A stretch of 64,000 nt of DNA from Melieria omissa (Eukaryota; Arthropoda; Insecta; Diptera; Ulidiidae). A program made the translations under genes and the position numbers. Positions 44,413-57,504 of the stretch are shown here, in pieces. The stretch is taken from the NCBI GenBank assembly GCA_963971225.1, contig OZ020269.1:83304450-83368449 (forward strand). The letters run 5' to 3'. How positions within the stretch are numbered: the first letter of the stretch is position 1; each line of letters starts with the position of its first letter. Below the pieces are notes generated by a model. That model had not been told where the DNA came from, did no database searches, and saw only the letters and a list, made by a program, of their open reading frames with translations.

Positions 44413-46300
44413 TCTTTGAAAATAAAAAAATTAAAATAAAAAATATAAATAATAAATAATAATAAATAATAAATAAATACTAAATATTAAATAAATAATA
44501 AAACTTCTTTTATGAAAAGCCTACAATATATTTTACATCATACTTACATATATTTTTTAATGGTTCTTGTAATTTTTTTCTATTTTGAATAAAAAGTAAA
44601 ATGAAAATATAATTTTTTTTATAAATTTCAAATGAAATTTTGTTTCTATTTTGGTGATTCTCTATTTATATATTATTTTATTATTATTATTATTATATTT
44701 ATTATTTTTATTTATTTTAAATTTTTTAATTTCAAAATTGTTTCTTTGGATAAAAGTAACACATTTTATATTTATTTTTAAATAAAAATGTAAGTAAAAA
44801 TTTTTTAATTTATTTATTTTTTATAATGGCATAGGATTTGATTCAATTTTATGTATTTTAATTGTTCCAAAATGTTTGTTTTAGTTTGTAACCAAAAAGA
44901 AATTATTTAATTTTTTTAATTTTAAAATTTTCAAATTTTAACCAAAATAATTATGTTTTTTTTATTACAAAATAATAGTTTGTTATTTATTTACAATGAT
45001 GCATGATTGACATTGTTTGTTGTAAATAATGATGCAATAAATAATAATGCAATTCTTAATTTTTAAATAGTTTTTGAAAGAAAAATCGAAAATAAATAAT
45101 TGGGCTCAGCATTAAACTTCAAAAAAATTAAGGAATCCTATCCTATGTATACAAAGGAGAGAATTAGAAACATTTCAAATTTCTCAAGATCTCTTTCTTA
45201 AAAAAGTGTGAAAGATGGTTTCAAACAAGCATAATCCCAACACAACAAAGTCACAAAGAATGGTTAAATTAATTATATCCTGAAAAAAGTTATAAAAAAA
45301 AACAAAAAACAAATGTATCATTTTTGATACAAAGCTTGATCTACGGTTAAACAATTAAAAAAATGTATTTTACACAATTTACAGCGCAATTCCTACAACA
45401 ACGTTTTTACGTTAACTTTCTTTTAACCTACTTCAAACCCCCAGTTCGCCCAATTCGTTTCTAAGAAAGTCTGCATGCTTCAAATGCTTGGCGTAGCGTG
45501 TCTGGAAGTACGAGTAAAATAAAAAAAGCAGCAAAATGCTGTCACAACCCTTGTTTAAAAACTAAACTGCCCACGACGACTGTCGTGTGTACTGTTTGTC
45601 AAAGTGTGCGCTGGTGAGGGTGGAAGGGTGCGCGTGTCTTCGGCTGGTGGCTGGAGAAGAGTTGGCGCGTGTGGTTGTGTGCACTTTGAGGCTTGTCAAG
45701 TTTCAACTTGTGCGAACGACCGCTCTGTCCGGAGTTTCTATATAGTTTTTTTTAGTAGGTAACGCTTTTACACAAATACTAAGTAGTAGAAAAGAAAATG
45801 TGTGTACGCGTGTGTGTGCGTGTGCGGGTGTATGACATTTGACCCTTTTCAAAACGGTAGGAACGACTAAGAAAACAAACTCATAGATTGCAAAATCCAA
45901 TGGCCGAAGTAAGGAATGTCTATGTGATCTTTCGGGGTTGAAAGGGCAGATGTGCAGTGTAGAAACTTTTATTAAACAGACCCAAATTATTTATTCAATT
46001 ATATACATATATACTTTTATACTTATATACAAAAATCAGATCAACTGAGATGCGGTAAAATATGTATTAAATTATGTGATGCAGAGTATGCGATATGGTG
46101 CGAAAAATACTTTTACTCTATGCGACTACATTAGCTTTTAGTAAGTAAAATCGAAAAGAAAATATATAAAAAAAAATAAAAATTAAATTAAATTAAACGA
46201 AAATAATGAATACAATAATAGATTTTAAGCATAGTTAACTATATTATTTTATTAATAAAGAAATGTTTCATTATTCTTTTTCTAAATTTATAATTAGTAG
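44413..46300. other. Very AT-rich noncoding DNA
   Basis: Long A, T and ATT/AAT runs (44420-45100). A (TG)n-like stretch at about 45798-45832. No recognisable gene. Confidence 0.6.
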
Positions 46301-46704
46301 TTTTTTAGTCAAAACGTTTAACTTTTTTATCGAAATAATCAAAGTAAAACTAAAAGTACAAACAAATTAACTATTTTATTTTTTTTATCAAATATGCATA
46401 TATATGCACTTTATGATACATCTGTTGCAAATCAGTAAGATATGTTTAAGTGTCATTTTTTTTAAATGAAAAACTTTTAAGTTAAAGAAAATGTGATTAA
46501 ATTTAAGATACAAAATCTTAAACTAAACTGTGTCTATTTTTATGGTAAATATATTATAAACAAGTATTTATGCAATTTTGGAAAATTGTTTTATTTAAAA
46601 AATTTGTTATATTAATCCCGGGATTAAATCCCTGCATCCCGGGATTTCACTTTTCAATCCCGAAAATCCCGGGATCGCAAAATGGCAAAAAATTTTGATC
46701 CCTA
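46301..46704 (+). mobile_element. hAT element, partial copy (right end)
   Basis: Collinear with 33603-34404 of the 2.3-kb hAT, including TCAAAACG, the ATATGCATATATATGCAC stretch, AATCCCGGGATTAAATCCC and the end GATCCCTA. It lacks the 346-bp TTAA MITE, giving its empty site. It starts just 3' of where the transposase stop lies in the longer copy; the left end is missing. Immediately to its right is a mariner fragment. Confidence 0.85.
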
Positions 46705-46905
46705 GTCCCCATAGAAACACTCGTCACTATTGGCGAAAAACTGAGACAGTCGATTTTTACAAAGGACATTTCACATTTTTCACCAGCCACATTATTCGCC
46801 ACAGACAGGAACAGGTGATAAACACTTGGTGTCAAATCCGAACTATAAGATGGATGCATAAGAACCTTCCAAATAAGCTGCCGGAGCGTCTGGCGAGTCA
46901 CTGTC
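46705..46905 (-). pseudogene. Mariner transposase 3' fragment, second lineage
   Basis: The minus strand reads RQTLRQLIWKVLMHPSYSSD, then LTPSVYHLFLS, the mariner YSPDLAPSDYHLF block with the catalytic Asp changed to Val (PSVY). It continues to EKCEMSFVK and, after a frame slip, RLSQFFANSDECFYGD. The Tyr-His-Leu-Phe ending and the RLSQFFAN motif resemble mauritiana/vertumnana-like elements rather than the irritans type. It stops exactly where the hAT right end begins, so the hAT appears to have cut it. Confidence 0.78.
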
Positions 46906-46925
46906 GATGTGAGAGATCAGACGGC

Positions 46926-49900
46926 ATCCTAATAAAACTGAATCCCTCACTAATCAACCAAAGCTGGTCGCTGTTGGACAACTGCTTTCTTTAGACGGTC
47001 CAAGTTTTTGTCAGTACTGATCCAAATCAAAAGTTTGGTCGTAAGGGAGCAGCTCATAATAGATGATTCCCTGCCCATTCCACCAAACACACAGCAAAGC
47101 CTCTCTGACCGTCAATTCTGGCTTGTCAACCTTTTGCAACGGTTTTCGCTTGACATTGTTATATGTGATTCAGTTTTCATACCTGTCACCCTACACTTCA
47201 GAAATGATCCACAGGTGTGTTAAGTTCTGAAGTCCTGGATACATGGAGGTATGGTTTTAACGGTTTCAAGTACAATACAAGGTCTGTCCCAAGGAAAAGA
47301 CTGTTTAAAATTAGCATATTCTGCTGGTGCAGTTTGTTGTACAAGCATTTGAAAGACTATGCTTCACTGATATGCTGTCAAAATTCCATGACATTTGGTT
47401 GAGTACAAGCCAAGTTTTCGCGCCATACGTTTTCGAATAAGACCCAGTATTAAGTTTTGTTTTGAATTTGGTAAAACTTTTACCGAAACATTCAATTATC
47501 CGTAAGAGATAGGTAATCAATAGGAATCAATACTGGGATAACCAGGCACGGCGATTATCGAGTCATATAAGAGGAAGATAGGAATGTATGAGTTTTTCTA
47601 AGAATAATGTAAGGATTATTATAGGCAAGCTGTACTTATGCACAAACGAAAAAAACACCTGGGGAACTTTCTTATACCAGTTGACAGATTGGGTTTCCAT
47701 ACGTTTAGTTAGCATACTAAAAATCCTCTAGGATACTGGACTTACTGATGAACTGTACATCCATGAAGGGAGCACAATAGATCTACTAGATCGCAGTGCA
47801 CTATTCCCCATCAATAGTAACAATAATAACGCCCACCAGCGTAAGCCGATTGCACTTATACAACTTAAAGTACAGATTACTAAAGCCATGTATTGAAAAA
47901 AATTTCTTATTTTTTTGCTATAATTTTCTTATTTATTCTATACACATATATTTTCTCCACATTTAAGACATCACCCTGTTTCCCAATTCATTGTTTTCAC
48001 TCCCTTTTGGCCTTCTGCTTCTTAAAACTTTTTACAACTCACACACAAAATATGCCCAAAAATGTGATTTGCATAACTGTGCCGCTTGTGCGCACAGTGT
48101 ACTAATCCCTTTCGCATTATCCTTTATTGCAACTGACCCAAATATTTCAATTGGGTTAACAAAGGCCCAATAAGAGGCAGAAAATGTAGCACAGCGAAAT
48201 GAAAAAGAAAACTAAAAGAAAGTCATATATGGGCCAAAGGAAAATATAAAAATGCGAAAGGATGGCATTATATCCTTTTGCCATTGTGCGCTACACATCG
48301 CCCCGCATGCAGGCTTCGGTGCTTTATGCAAATGTACGCACACGCACGCATATGTGTGCATATGAATATGATTATGTATTTACTTTGTATGTATAAAAAA
48401 CATGAAATCCTTTTTGTTGGCCAAAGTTGTATCCTTTTTGGGGATTTATATGCCATATCGAGCATATACAATATTTTTCGTTTGCATTAAAATTCCGCCC
48501 TTTACCAAGCTGCGCACATCCTTCTCAACTTGCTCGGTGCGTCCTTTTCGCCGCTACGTTTCTGCGCATTTGAACATGAAAAGAATTTTAAATGTGCCTT
48601 CGCCGCGCCACTTCAATAGGCTGCGCCATATTTCCGTTTGCTTGCCCCTTTTCGGCTTCTGCGCCATTGCGCTCGACATTTCAATGTGCCGGCCGGCCTA
48701 CAGCTGCCCGACTTGATTGTGCGTTCCTGGCGCAAAAGTTTTGCCTGCTACTTTTCGTGCGCATAATTTAAAGCCAACGCACACACACACACACAAAGTG
48801 CTTAAGTCATTTTTTATTTTTTGTTTTTATGAAAAAAAAACCTGGAATCAACAACTTTTGTGCATTTTTAATGGAAAAAACACAGAGCGAAACATTCGAG
48901 CATTGAAAGTGAAATCTGAAATTAGCATTTCTGCCGCTCGCTCACTCTTCGTCTCGACATTTTTGGATGCTATGTTTTGCTGCCTTGGCCGCCCTACGTT
49001 CTCTGGCGTTCACCTAACTCCTTACTTTATCCTTGCGGCAAGGATGCGCTGCGGCTTAAGTGGCGGTCACCAGGTGGTCGCCAACGCAGCATAATCGCCT
49101 TTTTATGTGGCTGCTGAGCATTTTTCATACCTTTTCGGGGGGTGGGGAGGGTGAGATGTTCTTCCCACTAATGTTGGGTACATTACTTTGAGCCATGTTC
49201 CGGGTGGGAGGTGTGCGGCGGACAGGGTAAGTAGTGAATAAAGTGGTTGGCTTTAGTGATACGACGGTTCAAAAAATATGAGAAACATGAGGACTTGGGG
49301 CGCTTTACATTTCCCTGAAATGTCTATTAAATTTATTGAACACGACTTGAAGTTTTTGTTTTAAAGAAGACCAACACTGAATGTAAATATTTTTTAGATA
49401 TGCAAGGAACAAAAATATTGCGTAGTATTTAATTATGTGAGTGTTGTATGGATTGTCAGTTGTTAGATTTGTTAAACAATTTGTGGGCTGATCCCAGCAC
49501 AACCCTAACAATTTCCGCAGACGTTCAAATTTTCTGCGAATCAAGCAAAAGCAACAAAAAAGATGGAAGCAACAGTTGAGTTGATTGAAGGTCGAAATCT
49601 GAGTGATACTGTTCAATGTAATGAATACTGCGGGGCCACACTTTTCATTGCAAATCAGAGCTAGAAATTCAGAACTTAAAATTATTGATACATTTTTCTT
49701 GATTTGCACACACAGTGACTGATTTTTTAAATATTAATGAATTAATTTCAATTTTTTATGTTTTTAAATATTTTCTTTTAAATCATTCTTTAAAGTGCAA
49801 TGCTTTAATAATCTATAATAATATCTCTATATCCAATAGTCCAAATAATAATTGATTGATTTGATTAATTCAAACTACTCAACCTACAAACTACTCAAAT

Positions 49901-50159
49901 ACAACAAGGTGTGAGCCCCCACAATATTCTTGCTGTATTGAGCTCTTTCGGCCAACCCGAAAACATGACATTATCGGTGCAGTAGGAAATAACTTTTATT
50001 TGTCAAAGTCACACAGCAACCGAAAACAGAAGGAGTAGTTTCGTAGTGAATGGAAATGATTACTTGCTGCTTGCTTCAAGTGGATCAGAGACAGTGGCGT
50101 TGTTTACATGCCAGCTTTTCAATGCTAACAAAATATTCAAAAATATTCATGTTTTCCTG
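46926..50159. other. Noncoding DNA
   Basis: No recognised exon. A (CA)n tract lies at 48780-48795. TATCCTTT occurs at 48118, 48271 and 48430. Frames at 48402-49094 overlap each other without domains. 49730-49920 is AT-rich. Confidence 0.6.
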
Positions 50160-51275
50160 CCCTTGGTTTACATTTACATGACTTTATTCGAGTGTAGTAA
50201 CCGGTAGCCGCGAGTACTGGTTACTTAATAAAAAAACCCACGTTCAAGATCGTTTTTGTATCTGACTTTAGTTATCAAAAATATGCTGTTGTATTCTTTT
50301 GATTTGCATTTACTTGACTTTTGTCGTATTTCCGAGCTGATAACCACGTACCTGATAACCACGTACCTGATAACCACGTACACTGGTTACCTTTAACCTC
50401 ACGTACAAGATCCTTTTGTTCTTTGACGTTAATTTTTAGAAAACTTCTTTAGTTTTTAGTGTTCTTGGTTTACATTTGCATGACTTTATTTTAGTGTAGA
50501 AACCGATAACCACATGTACTGGTTACTTAATAAATAACCCATGTTCAAGATCGTTTTTGTGTCTGACCTTAGTAATAAAAATATGCGCATGAAATGCTTT
50601 TGACTTACATTTACTTGACTTTATTCGTATTTCCAAACTGGTAACCGGGTATACTGGTTACTTTGAAGCCTACGTTCATTTAAGTATTGGACTGATAATT
50701 AAAGTCAATAACAAACATACAAAAACAATGTTTTATTTACATGTACTTTATTCTGTTCGAATTTTGTAACCGGGTATTTCGGTTACTTTAAGGTCTAAAA
50801 GCTTTCTTTAAAGTTGAAAATCGTTCTAGTCTTCGACTTTTCAATGCAAGAATTCGCGTTTTTATGCTTTCGATTTACATTTACTCGACTTTATTCGTAT
50901 TTTCAAACTGGTAATCGGATAAACTGGTTACTTTGAAGCCCACGTTCATTTAAGTATTTGACTGAGAATTCCAGTCAATAAAGTAATGTGAGCTTTCGTC
51001 CTTTTAATTTACATATGCTTTTTAAAACCGGTAACTGGGTACTCCGGTTACTTGAAGGCCCAAGTTGAATAGCGTCTTGGTGTTTGACTTTGATATAAAA
51101 ATAAATGTGTTTTCATACTCTTGATTTACATTTGCTTGTCTTTATTTGAATTTCGAAACTAGTAACCGGATATACTGGTTACTCTGAACCCAAATCTAGG
51201 ATAGTTTTAAGCTTTGTCATTGATTTCCAGAACTATGTGTTTTCTTGATTTTAATTTATATTTACTTGACTGTTT
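50160..51275. repeat. Tandem array of about eight 135-bp units with palindromic core
   Basis: Each unit has TTTACATTTACTTGACTTTA, then GTAACC-N9-GGTTAC, then TTGAAGCCCACGTTC-like text and an AT-rich spacer. The cores start at 50197 (longer spacer), 50370, 50506, 50641, 50766, 50911, 51031 and 51162, spaced 120-173 bp. Units 1 and 3 share GTTCAAGATCGTTTTTGT; units 4 and 6 share CGTTCATTTAAGTATT, suggesting a higher-order order. Within unit 2 a 15-bp sub-repeat GATAACCACGTACCT occurs three times (50339-50382). A partial unit lies at about 51249. No ORF. Confidence 0.85.
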
Positions 51276-51290
51276 TTTTAGCCACCGCCA

Positions 51291-52629
51291 CTGTCTTTCA
51301 TTGGATACGAATTTAATATTGTTGTATACGTTGTTGTAATAGTTATCTATCCTTTCACCTCTTCGTCGATGCTGGAAACGAATAAAAATAAACATAAAAA
51401 GCTACTGTTGCATCAATGCTTCAAGTGGAGCCAAACAGTATCTACGGCAATCGTTGCATGCCTTGCTTACTTGTGTCTATACACATATATACATACATAA
51501 ATAAATACATACACATACACATACATACATAGGTTGAACCGAACCAAAGCGTCAAACTGACAGAATGGCACCGCACTATGCCAACAATTGGCCAAGTCTG
51601 CGAGTTGGTAGCCTTCACAGCAGCAACAGCAAGAATGACAACAACAACAGCAAGAATAGCAACAATAATAAAAAAGCTAGTGCGATAATCATCAAAGGAT
51701 ATTGTTATGGCGTTTCGATATTGTCTTGAGGATTATTAACCAAAATTACAGACGCTTTGATTTAAGGGTTGCTGTGCGCGCCAACAAAAACCGTAGTTGA
51801 GCGGAAATATATGAGTGGGTGAGTTGGTGTGTTTGCGAGAGTAAACGTGAGTGTGTGTGTGGAAGTTAATTTGTGTTTGTGTGGCAGATCCACAATGGAA
51901 ATGAATTCGTTGGGCGCCATACCACGCGGCCAACTGGTCATGGGTGTCAATTGCCAGACAGTGCTGTACACTTGCAAGGATCGAAAGGACACAGCACACA
52001 TTTCATACTCATTGGCACATTTGTACTACTGTCAATGCTATTGCAACTTCGATTTTTGCTGCCGACTATTACTCGGCCATTTCGGTGGCCCAACACAACA
52101 ATTGCATTGCACTCGTTGCCCAGTCAAGCCTGTTCTGCTTCGTCCTGCCGTCGCGTCGCTGTTGTTTATTTATTTCGTCATTTTTTGTCTGTATTCGTTG
52201 ACTTTTGTTTTATTTTCGCATGGTGCGAATTTGCGTTGTGATTGCGTTGTGTGTTGGTTGATTGGTTGGCGATGGATCAAAAGTTGTTGTTGCTGGTTGA
52301 TTTGCTGACTTTGCGGATGTCGGTGTCGATGCGGCAAACACGACTCACTGAAATCCTTTTCTTGCCATTAAATCAGTGGTGAACTATTTCTACGAGGATT
52401 TCAGCTAAGATCGAAATTGGAATTATTTGTGGTTGTTATTGTGATTTCATTGGGGTTTCATGCTCCATGAGGGTTGACTCATGGAAGTTGCAGAAGTGGA
52501 AAAAGGACTCTTCTGGGTCTTAGGAGTTCAGTTATAATCATAAAATATAATATGTATGTATATTTACATATTTATAAATGTTTGTTCTGACTGACTGATT
52601 AAATGAATGGCTGACTTACTCATCATATG
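51291..52629. other. Noncoding DNA
   Basis: TACATA-rich tract at 51480-51530, CAA/CAG runs at 51620-51670, (TG)n at 51850-51880. The 159-codon frame at 51829-52308 overlaps others on the same strand and has no domain. Confidence 0.55.
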
Positions 52630-52745
52630 AAAATGTGCGAATAATGTGCCTATTGACTTTAAACTTGGTGAAAATAATCAAAATCTAAAATAATTCGGCA
52701 CTTATTTTCAGTGTTTAGAAATTATAGAAAATTTTTTTATATTTT
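52630..52745 (+). repeat. Dispersed repeat D, copy 3
   Basis: GTGCCTATTGACTTTAAACTTGGTGAAAATAATC followed by AAATAATTCGGCAC matches the inverse of the 26740-27520 units and the copy at 7125. Single, partial unit. Confidence 0.55.
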
Positions 52746-55027
52746 ACGGATTTCTTGAAATCAATTCTACAACAAAAAGCAAAATTCAAACACACTTCCT
52801 TTCCATTTTTCCTGCTCAATTGCACTTAAATCATGGCTCAAGAATTTTAATTGAAATATTTTACTATCTGACTTTTGCATACAAAAACAAAACTCATGAT
52901 AAGAGTTGAAACAAATTGAAAACAAAACCATTTTTCGTAAGTAACAAAAATGAGCCCTAATTACGACAACCACCGTCTGCAATTATTATAGAAAAATACC
53001 CACAACCTTTTACTGACTTTATCGATTGTTCGTCCAGTCGCTGTTGCGACAGACAGGCGTCTTAGTCATCAGCTGTTACGTTTTCCTAAATAGAATGACG
53101 ACAATAAAAGACGAGGGAAAGTGTGCGCAACACGCGTTCAACTAGTGAAAGTATCGAAAGGATACATGAAAGGATCAATGCAGACATAATAGAAAAATTC
53201 ATAAAATTATGAAAAGACATTAAAAACTATTGGCAACATGTGTTTGAGTTGTTGTCAAAAATTATGACATGCTGTACAGCAACGACTTTGAACGTTGCCT
53301 GGCGAATATTGCTGCGAAAGGATAATTTCGGATACCTAAGAATGTTAGAAGTGTGCGCGGCAGCAGGCGTTTCCTACTGGCTACATAAATTGCCTATGAA
53401 AAAAAATACTCCTTTTTTCTGAATAACAAAAAATACGCCGAAAGGAGTTTCATAACTGCCCCTAACTGTTGTGTTCCTTTTAGCGACTCTCGTTTTCAGT
53501 TGTGTCTGCCGCGATCGCTGATCTTAGAAAAAGTTTGGGGTTGCAATTTATTTTATATTTATATTATATATATATTTATTTTTTCTAACATTTGTAGTTG
53601 TCTAATAACAACAAAAGCAAAGGTAACAACAATGCTGTTGAGGGGAACAGACGTGGCTAACGCGCAACTAATTGAGAAATAATGGAAAGTGGTTTTCTGT
53701 CTAATTTTTTTCTATTTTTATTTATGTTAAAGTGCCTTTTTTCTTTTCACTACTCTTTCATATATCCCTTCTTGACACTTGTGGTTAAATAGCAAGAGGA
53801 AGAAGAAGAGTGTTCAACTGCGTCATATGAATTCTGATAGATAAATTCATATACATTTTGAAAGTGTTTGAACAAATACATAGGTAAACATATAGATAGA
53901 TGAAATGTTTATTATATAAATTCGATTAATATTAGAGTCGGATATTGTATGTAAAGATCTGATTTACTAAAGTCCAATTCCAAATTCAAAATATAGAGTA
54001 AAATATTCAAGTTTTATCGATGACACAGCCTACTGTCACTTCAGACGTAATAACGCCACCTTTCTTCAAAAAACGGTTTGAGTCGAAAAAATTTAGGCGT
54101 ACATCAAATTTCCAAACTGCACAAATACAAAGAAAACCATCTATAGAAATAAATAAAATTTGCATGTCAGAAAACTGAACCAAAAAAGTCTGAAGTGCTC
54201 TTAACACCAACAACCAATGGCTTGCTTCAAAATAACTAAAACTGTTATTCAAACATTGAGTAAAAATAATTTCCCTTACTTTCGTTTTTATAAAATTTCA
54301 CTGTTTTTTCTGGACCATTGATTCTAATTAAGGCGTGCGAATCGCCATTACGCACTAAAGTCTCCCTCGTACTGGCCAAACAAATTTCAATAAACAACAA
54401 AAAAATATACATATACGTGGTCGTATGTATGTATTGAATAAGTACGTAAACCTTGAGGGTTGAGACTTTGGCTCACAACACTTTTCTAATTAAACTACAC
54501 AAATTTCCACTACTTACAACAAACTCGTATAATGTGATCGGAAGTTGAGAAGCGGAACTAACGCGAAAACTAATGAACGACACTCGTTGCCAGTTAGCGA
54601 AAAAAGAGCGGGCGCTCTTGTGCGATCGAAGGGTGACGATTCGATTGTGACATGGTGGCTGTCGATAAGATCGCTGGTTGAGGTGGTCAGTTGGAAATCG
54701 ATACCAGTTGGCAATGAACCGAAGTATCGATGGCAAAGAAATGACGAACGGCACAATAATGCCAACAACCTAATACAACAATGTGAACATGAGGAGAGCA
54801 AGAATACTGGAGAGACAACACAGCGTTGAAATCAATAAATAATCCTATCATTGCGATCGTGTTAAGTGACCATTGCTAATGGATTTCTCTAGTTGTTTAA
54901 TTATTTACTATAGATTTTCTGTAATTATTCGAAGAATTGAATAGTTCTCTATTTTGATTATAACAATGAAGTATATAAAGTGAGGGTGTCATTGTCGGCA
55001 GTGTTTCGATGCTTGTTGATAGAATGT
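52746..55027. other. Noncoding DNA
   Basis: AAAGGATA occurs at 53157 and 53317. TA-rich stretch at 53550-53585. Frames at 54473-54829 lie on both strands with no domain. Confidence 0.6.
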
Positions 55028-55423
55028 TAGGTTAGGTTGCGGTGGCTGCCTCTATGAGAGACACACTCGGATGCCTGAAAGGCCCATTGTGATACCACAT
55101 ATTTCACCCGTTTTTGAACTATGTATGCAACACTGTTTTGCCAACATATGTTACAGCACACATTTCAAGCGGATGGGGAAAGGGGGGAGGGGACCTACAG
55201 TTTAACGCCGAGTCCGAACGGCGATTGGCAGTTATTCGTTCACACTTGGAGGTTATGCCATTGCCTGCCAAGAGCGCACTTGTGCGATTCTTGTAATTCT
55301 CATTCCCTTCATGTGGATAGCGATAGAAGTAGACGAGTTGTTCACCAGCCCGAGCCAGGAATCGAACCTGGAGCCTTTGGTATGAGAAGCCAGTGCGCTA
55401 CCCGCTTGACTATCGAGGCCGGC
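55028..55423 (-). mobile_element. SINE family A, near full-length copy
   Basis: Collinear with 27541-27936. On the minus strand: tRNA-like head GGCCTCGATAGTCAAGCGG to GGTTCGATTCC, CTTCTCATACC in the anticodon arm, CTATCGCTATCC, the central domain GCCGTTCGGACTCGGC, GGTCCCCTCC, and a 3' end GGCAGCCACCGCAACC with a CTAACCTAA tail. The flanks GCTTGTTGATAGAATG and GCTCGTTGGTGGAAATG may be an old target duplication. Confidence 0.87.
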
Positions 55424-55424
55424 T

Positions 55425-56432
55425 CGTTGGTGGAAATGAATTGTAAAAACATATAAATAGCAAGTGGGTGAAGTGAACTTTAATTAATTTTGCATTTTTT
55501 GTACTCAAGAATGTTGCTGATGGTTGAATGAATCATTCAAATCGGTGCAGTAGTTTCGGAGATAAGATGTTTTCTAGCTAACTTAACAACTACATTTATA
55601 AGTGGGACGCCAATTCCATAGAAATTGGCCAGTTTTGTATGGCAGCCCCCCCTAAGACTTGGAGATAGAGGTAGGTATGTTTGGAAGAAACATTTGTAAG
55701 GCAAAGTAAATGGGTGTCCGTCTTACATTTGACACATCTGAAAGCAACCTGGTAGCAGTGGAAGCCCATTTAATAAAACGATCATTTTGTATGGAAGCCT
55801 CACTAAGGATTGGAGATAGAGTGCAGGTGTGTTCGGAAAAAATGTTCAAAAGAGAAAATTAGTGGGGGTCAGTCATAGACTTTAACTCGCTAAGACCAAC
55901 TTCTGAGCAGCCGTGAAGCAATTTGACGAATTTTTATTTTCAAACACTTTCGAGTAGATCCCATTTTATCTATTTACACATATATAAATAAATTTGTATT
56001 AAAATATAAATATTATAAACCTAACTTGTATGACCTTAGATAATTTTCATTGTTGGTATGAAGTTCTTTCAAATTGGGTTGTATCTTTGAGAGGTGATCG
56101 AAGTTTTGGTTCGATTTCATTGAAATTTTGCACAGTAAGTTCTTTACTCATACAATAACTGTAAAAAAGTATTCCAAATCTTATGTACGACTACTTCTTC
56201 TATTTTTGTATTACATTGATCCAGTTTTATAGGACTCCACTTTTTAGTCCACCAAGCTGGATATGAGAAAAGAGAGGTTCCAGAGCCTTAATTGAGTTCT
56301 ATAAAATCTCCAAAAATGTTGAGATTGATTTTCAGTTTCAAAAACTTGATTCATGTATTCTTTAAATTTTTTTATAAGAAGCTTAACTTTTGTTTTTCTT
56401 AACTCTTACGTATAGGTAATGTGCATTTAAAA
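55425..56432. other. Noncoding DNA with a degenerate 152-bp tandem duplication
   Basis: TTTTGTATGGCAGCC at 55633 and TTTTGTATGGAAGCC at 55785 start two related units that share TTGGAGATAGAG, GTATGTTTGGAA/GTGTGTTCGGAA and GGGTGTCCGTC/GGGGGTCAGTC. They end by about 55930. The rest is unremarkable. Confidence 0.6.
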
Positions 56433-56787
56433 TGCGTTCAACTTAATAATAATTAATAATTGATTGGCACGACAGCCCGCTTACGCGAGACTAAGGCCTA
56501 GCTTCCCGCAACCACCCGTGTTGTGCGTGTGAATTTTGTACGCGGGTGGAAGGGACCTACAGTTTTATGCCGGTTCCGAACGGCAGGTTGGGAGCTTTTT
56601 CATAGGCAATTTTTACTCTCAGAGGTTTGCCATTTCCAGCTTAGAGGACAGCCACCGAAAGAGAAAACGAGTTTCCCGTTATTTTTTAGGTGTTACTACA
56701 TGCAGAATTCGAACTAGCGTCGCTCTGCATGCGACTCGCTTGGACCGCGCACTAATCAACTGAACCACGGCGGCTGCGTTCAACTTA
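56433..56787 (-). mobile_element. SINE family B, full-length copy with 13-bp target duplication
   Basis: The body at 56446-56774 is flanked by TGCGTTCAACTTA at 56433-56445 and 56775-56787. On the minus strand it starts GCCGCCGTGGTTCAGTTG (A box), has CTAGTTCGAATTCTG (B box), then CCTCTGAGAGTAAAAATTGCC, the central domain GCCGTTCGGAACCGGC, and ends GGGCTGTCGTGCC with an ATT-rich tail. Its body closely matches 8390-8576 and more loosely 18254-18578. Confidence 0.92.
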
Positions 56788-57504
56788 GCCTACACAAATT
56801 TTTATTGTATTCATTGGTTAGTCTAAACTAAATAAATAAAAAAATAACGAATTATATTAAGATTCTGTTAAAACTGTGTCCTTGAGAAGTCTTTTCAATT
56901 CTACGCCTGAGCTTCCCTATAAAAGTTTTGTTCCTTCTGTCCCTTTTTTTATTGTAGCAAAAATGATGGATCCCTAAACTGTCTTTTAAAAATAGTTTAA
57001 AAACCTTCTTTTAATAATTTATACTAACCTGTTATTAGTCTTATGTAACTTAATTAGACCGAATTAACCTTTCTGTCAATACGAAGGTACCTGGATACCT
57101 TTTGCGTTTTTGAAGTAAAAATAGCCTACTTTCGGCCAAGGAACGCTATGCTGATATATTTAGTATCTTCCTAAAAATCAATTGACTACCTATTAGATAA
57201 GTGATATAGAAAGAAAACTTTTTCTGTATAACTTTTTGAACCAATTTTTGAACACTAACCCTTTGTTCTATACGAAGGTACACGGGTACCTTCATACAAA
57301 ATACAGTAAAACAATACAGTTTCAACGTGAAATTACTCATATTGAAGTGGACCAAATTTTAAATTTGAAATCAAAGATGTATTCAAAGATAAGTTAAATT
57401 CAGGACATCCGATCAAAGTCACCGACTTCACGTGTGTTACTCCAAGATGGTTTACCCTTTGAAAGGAGATGTTTACTCTGGAAAACTGGGCAATTGTCAA
57501 TGTA

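Noticed and set aside
50160..51275. CRISPR-like array
   Set aside because: The units are long, degenerate direct repeats without constant repeats alternating with unique spacers, and the DNA is eukaryotic.
51829..52308. 159-codon frame with several Cys residues
   Set aside because: Overlaps two other open phases on the same strand, and the Cys pattern is irregular. No known family.
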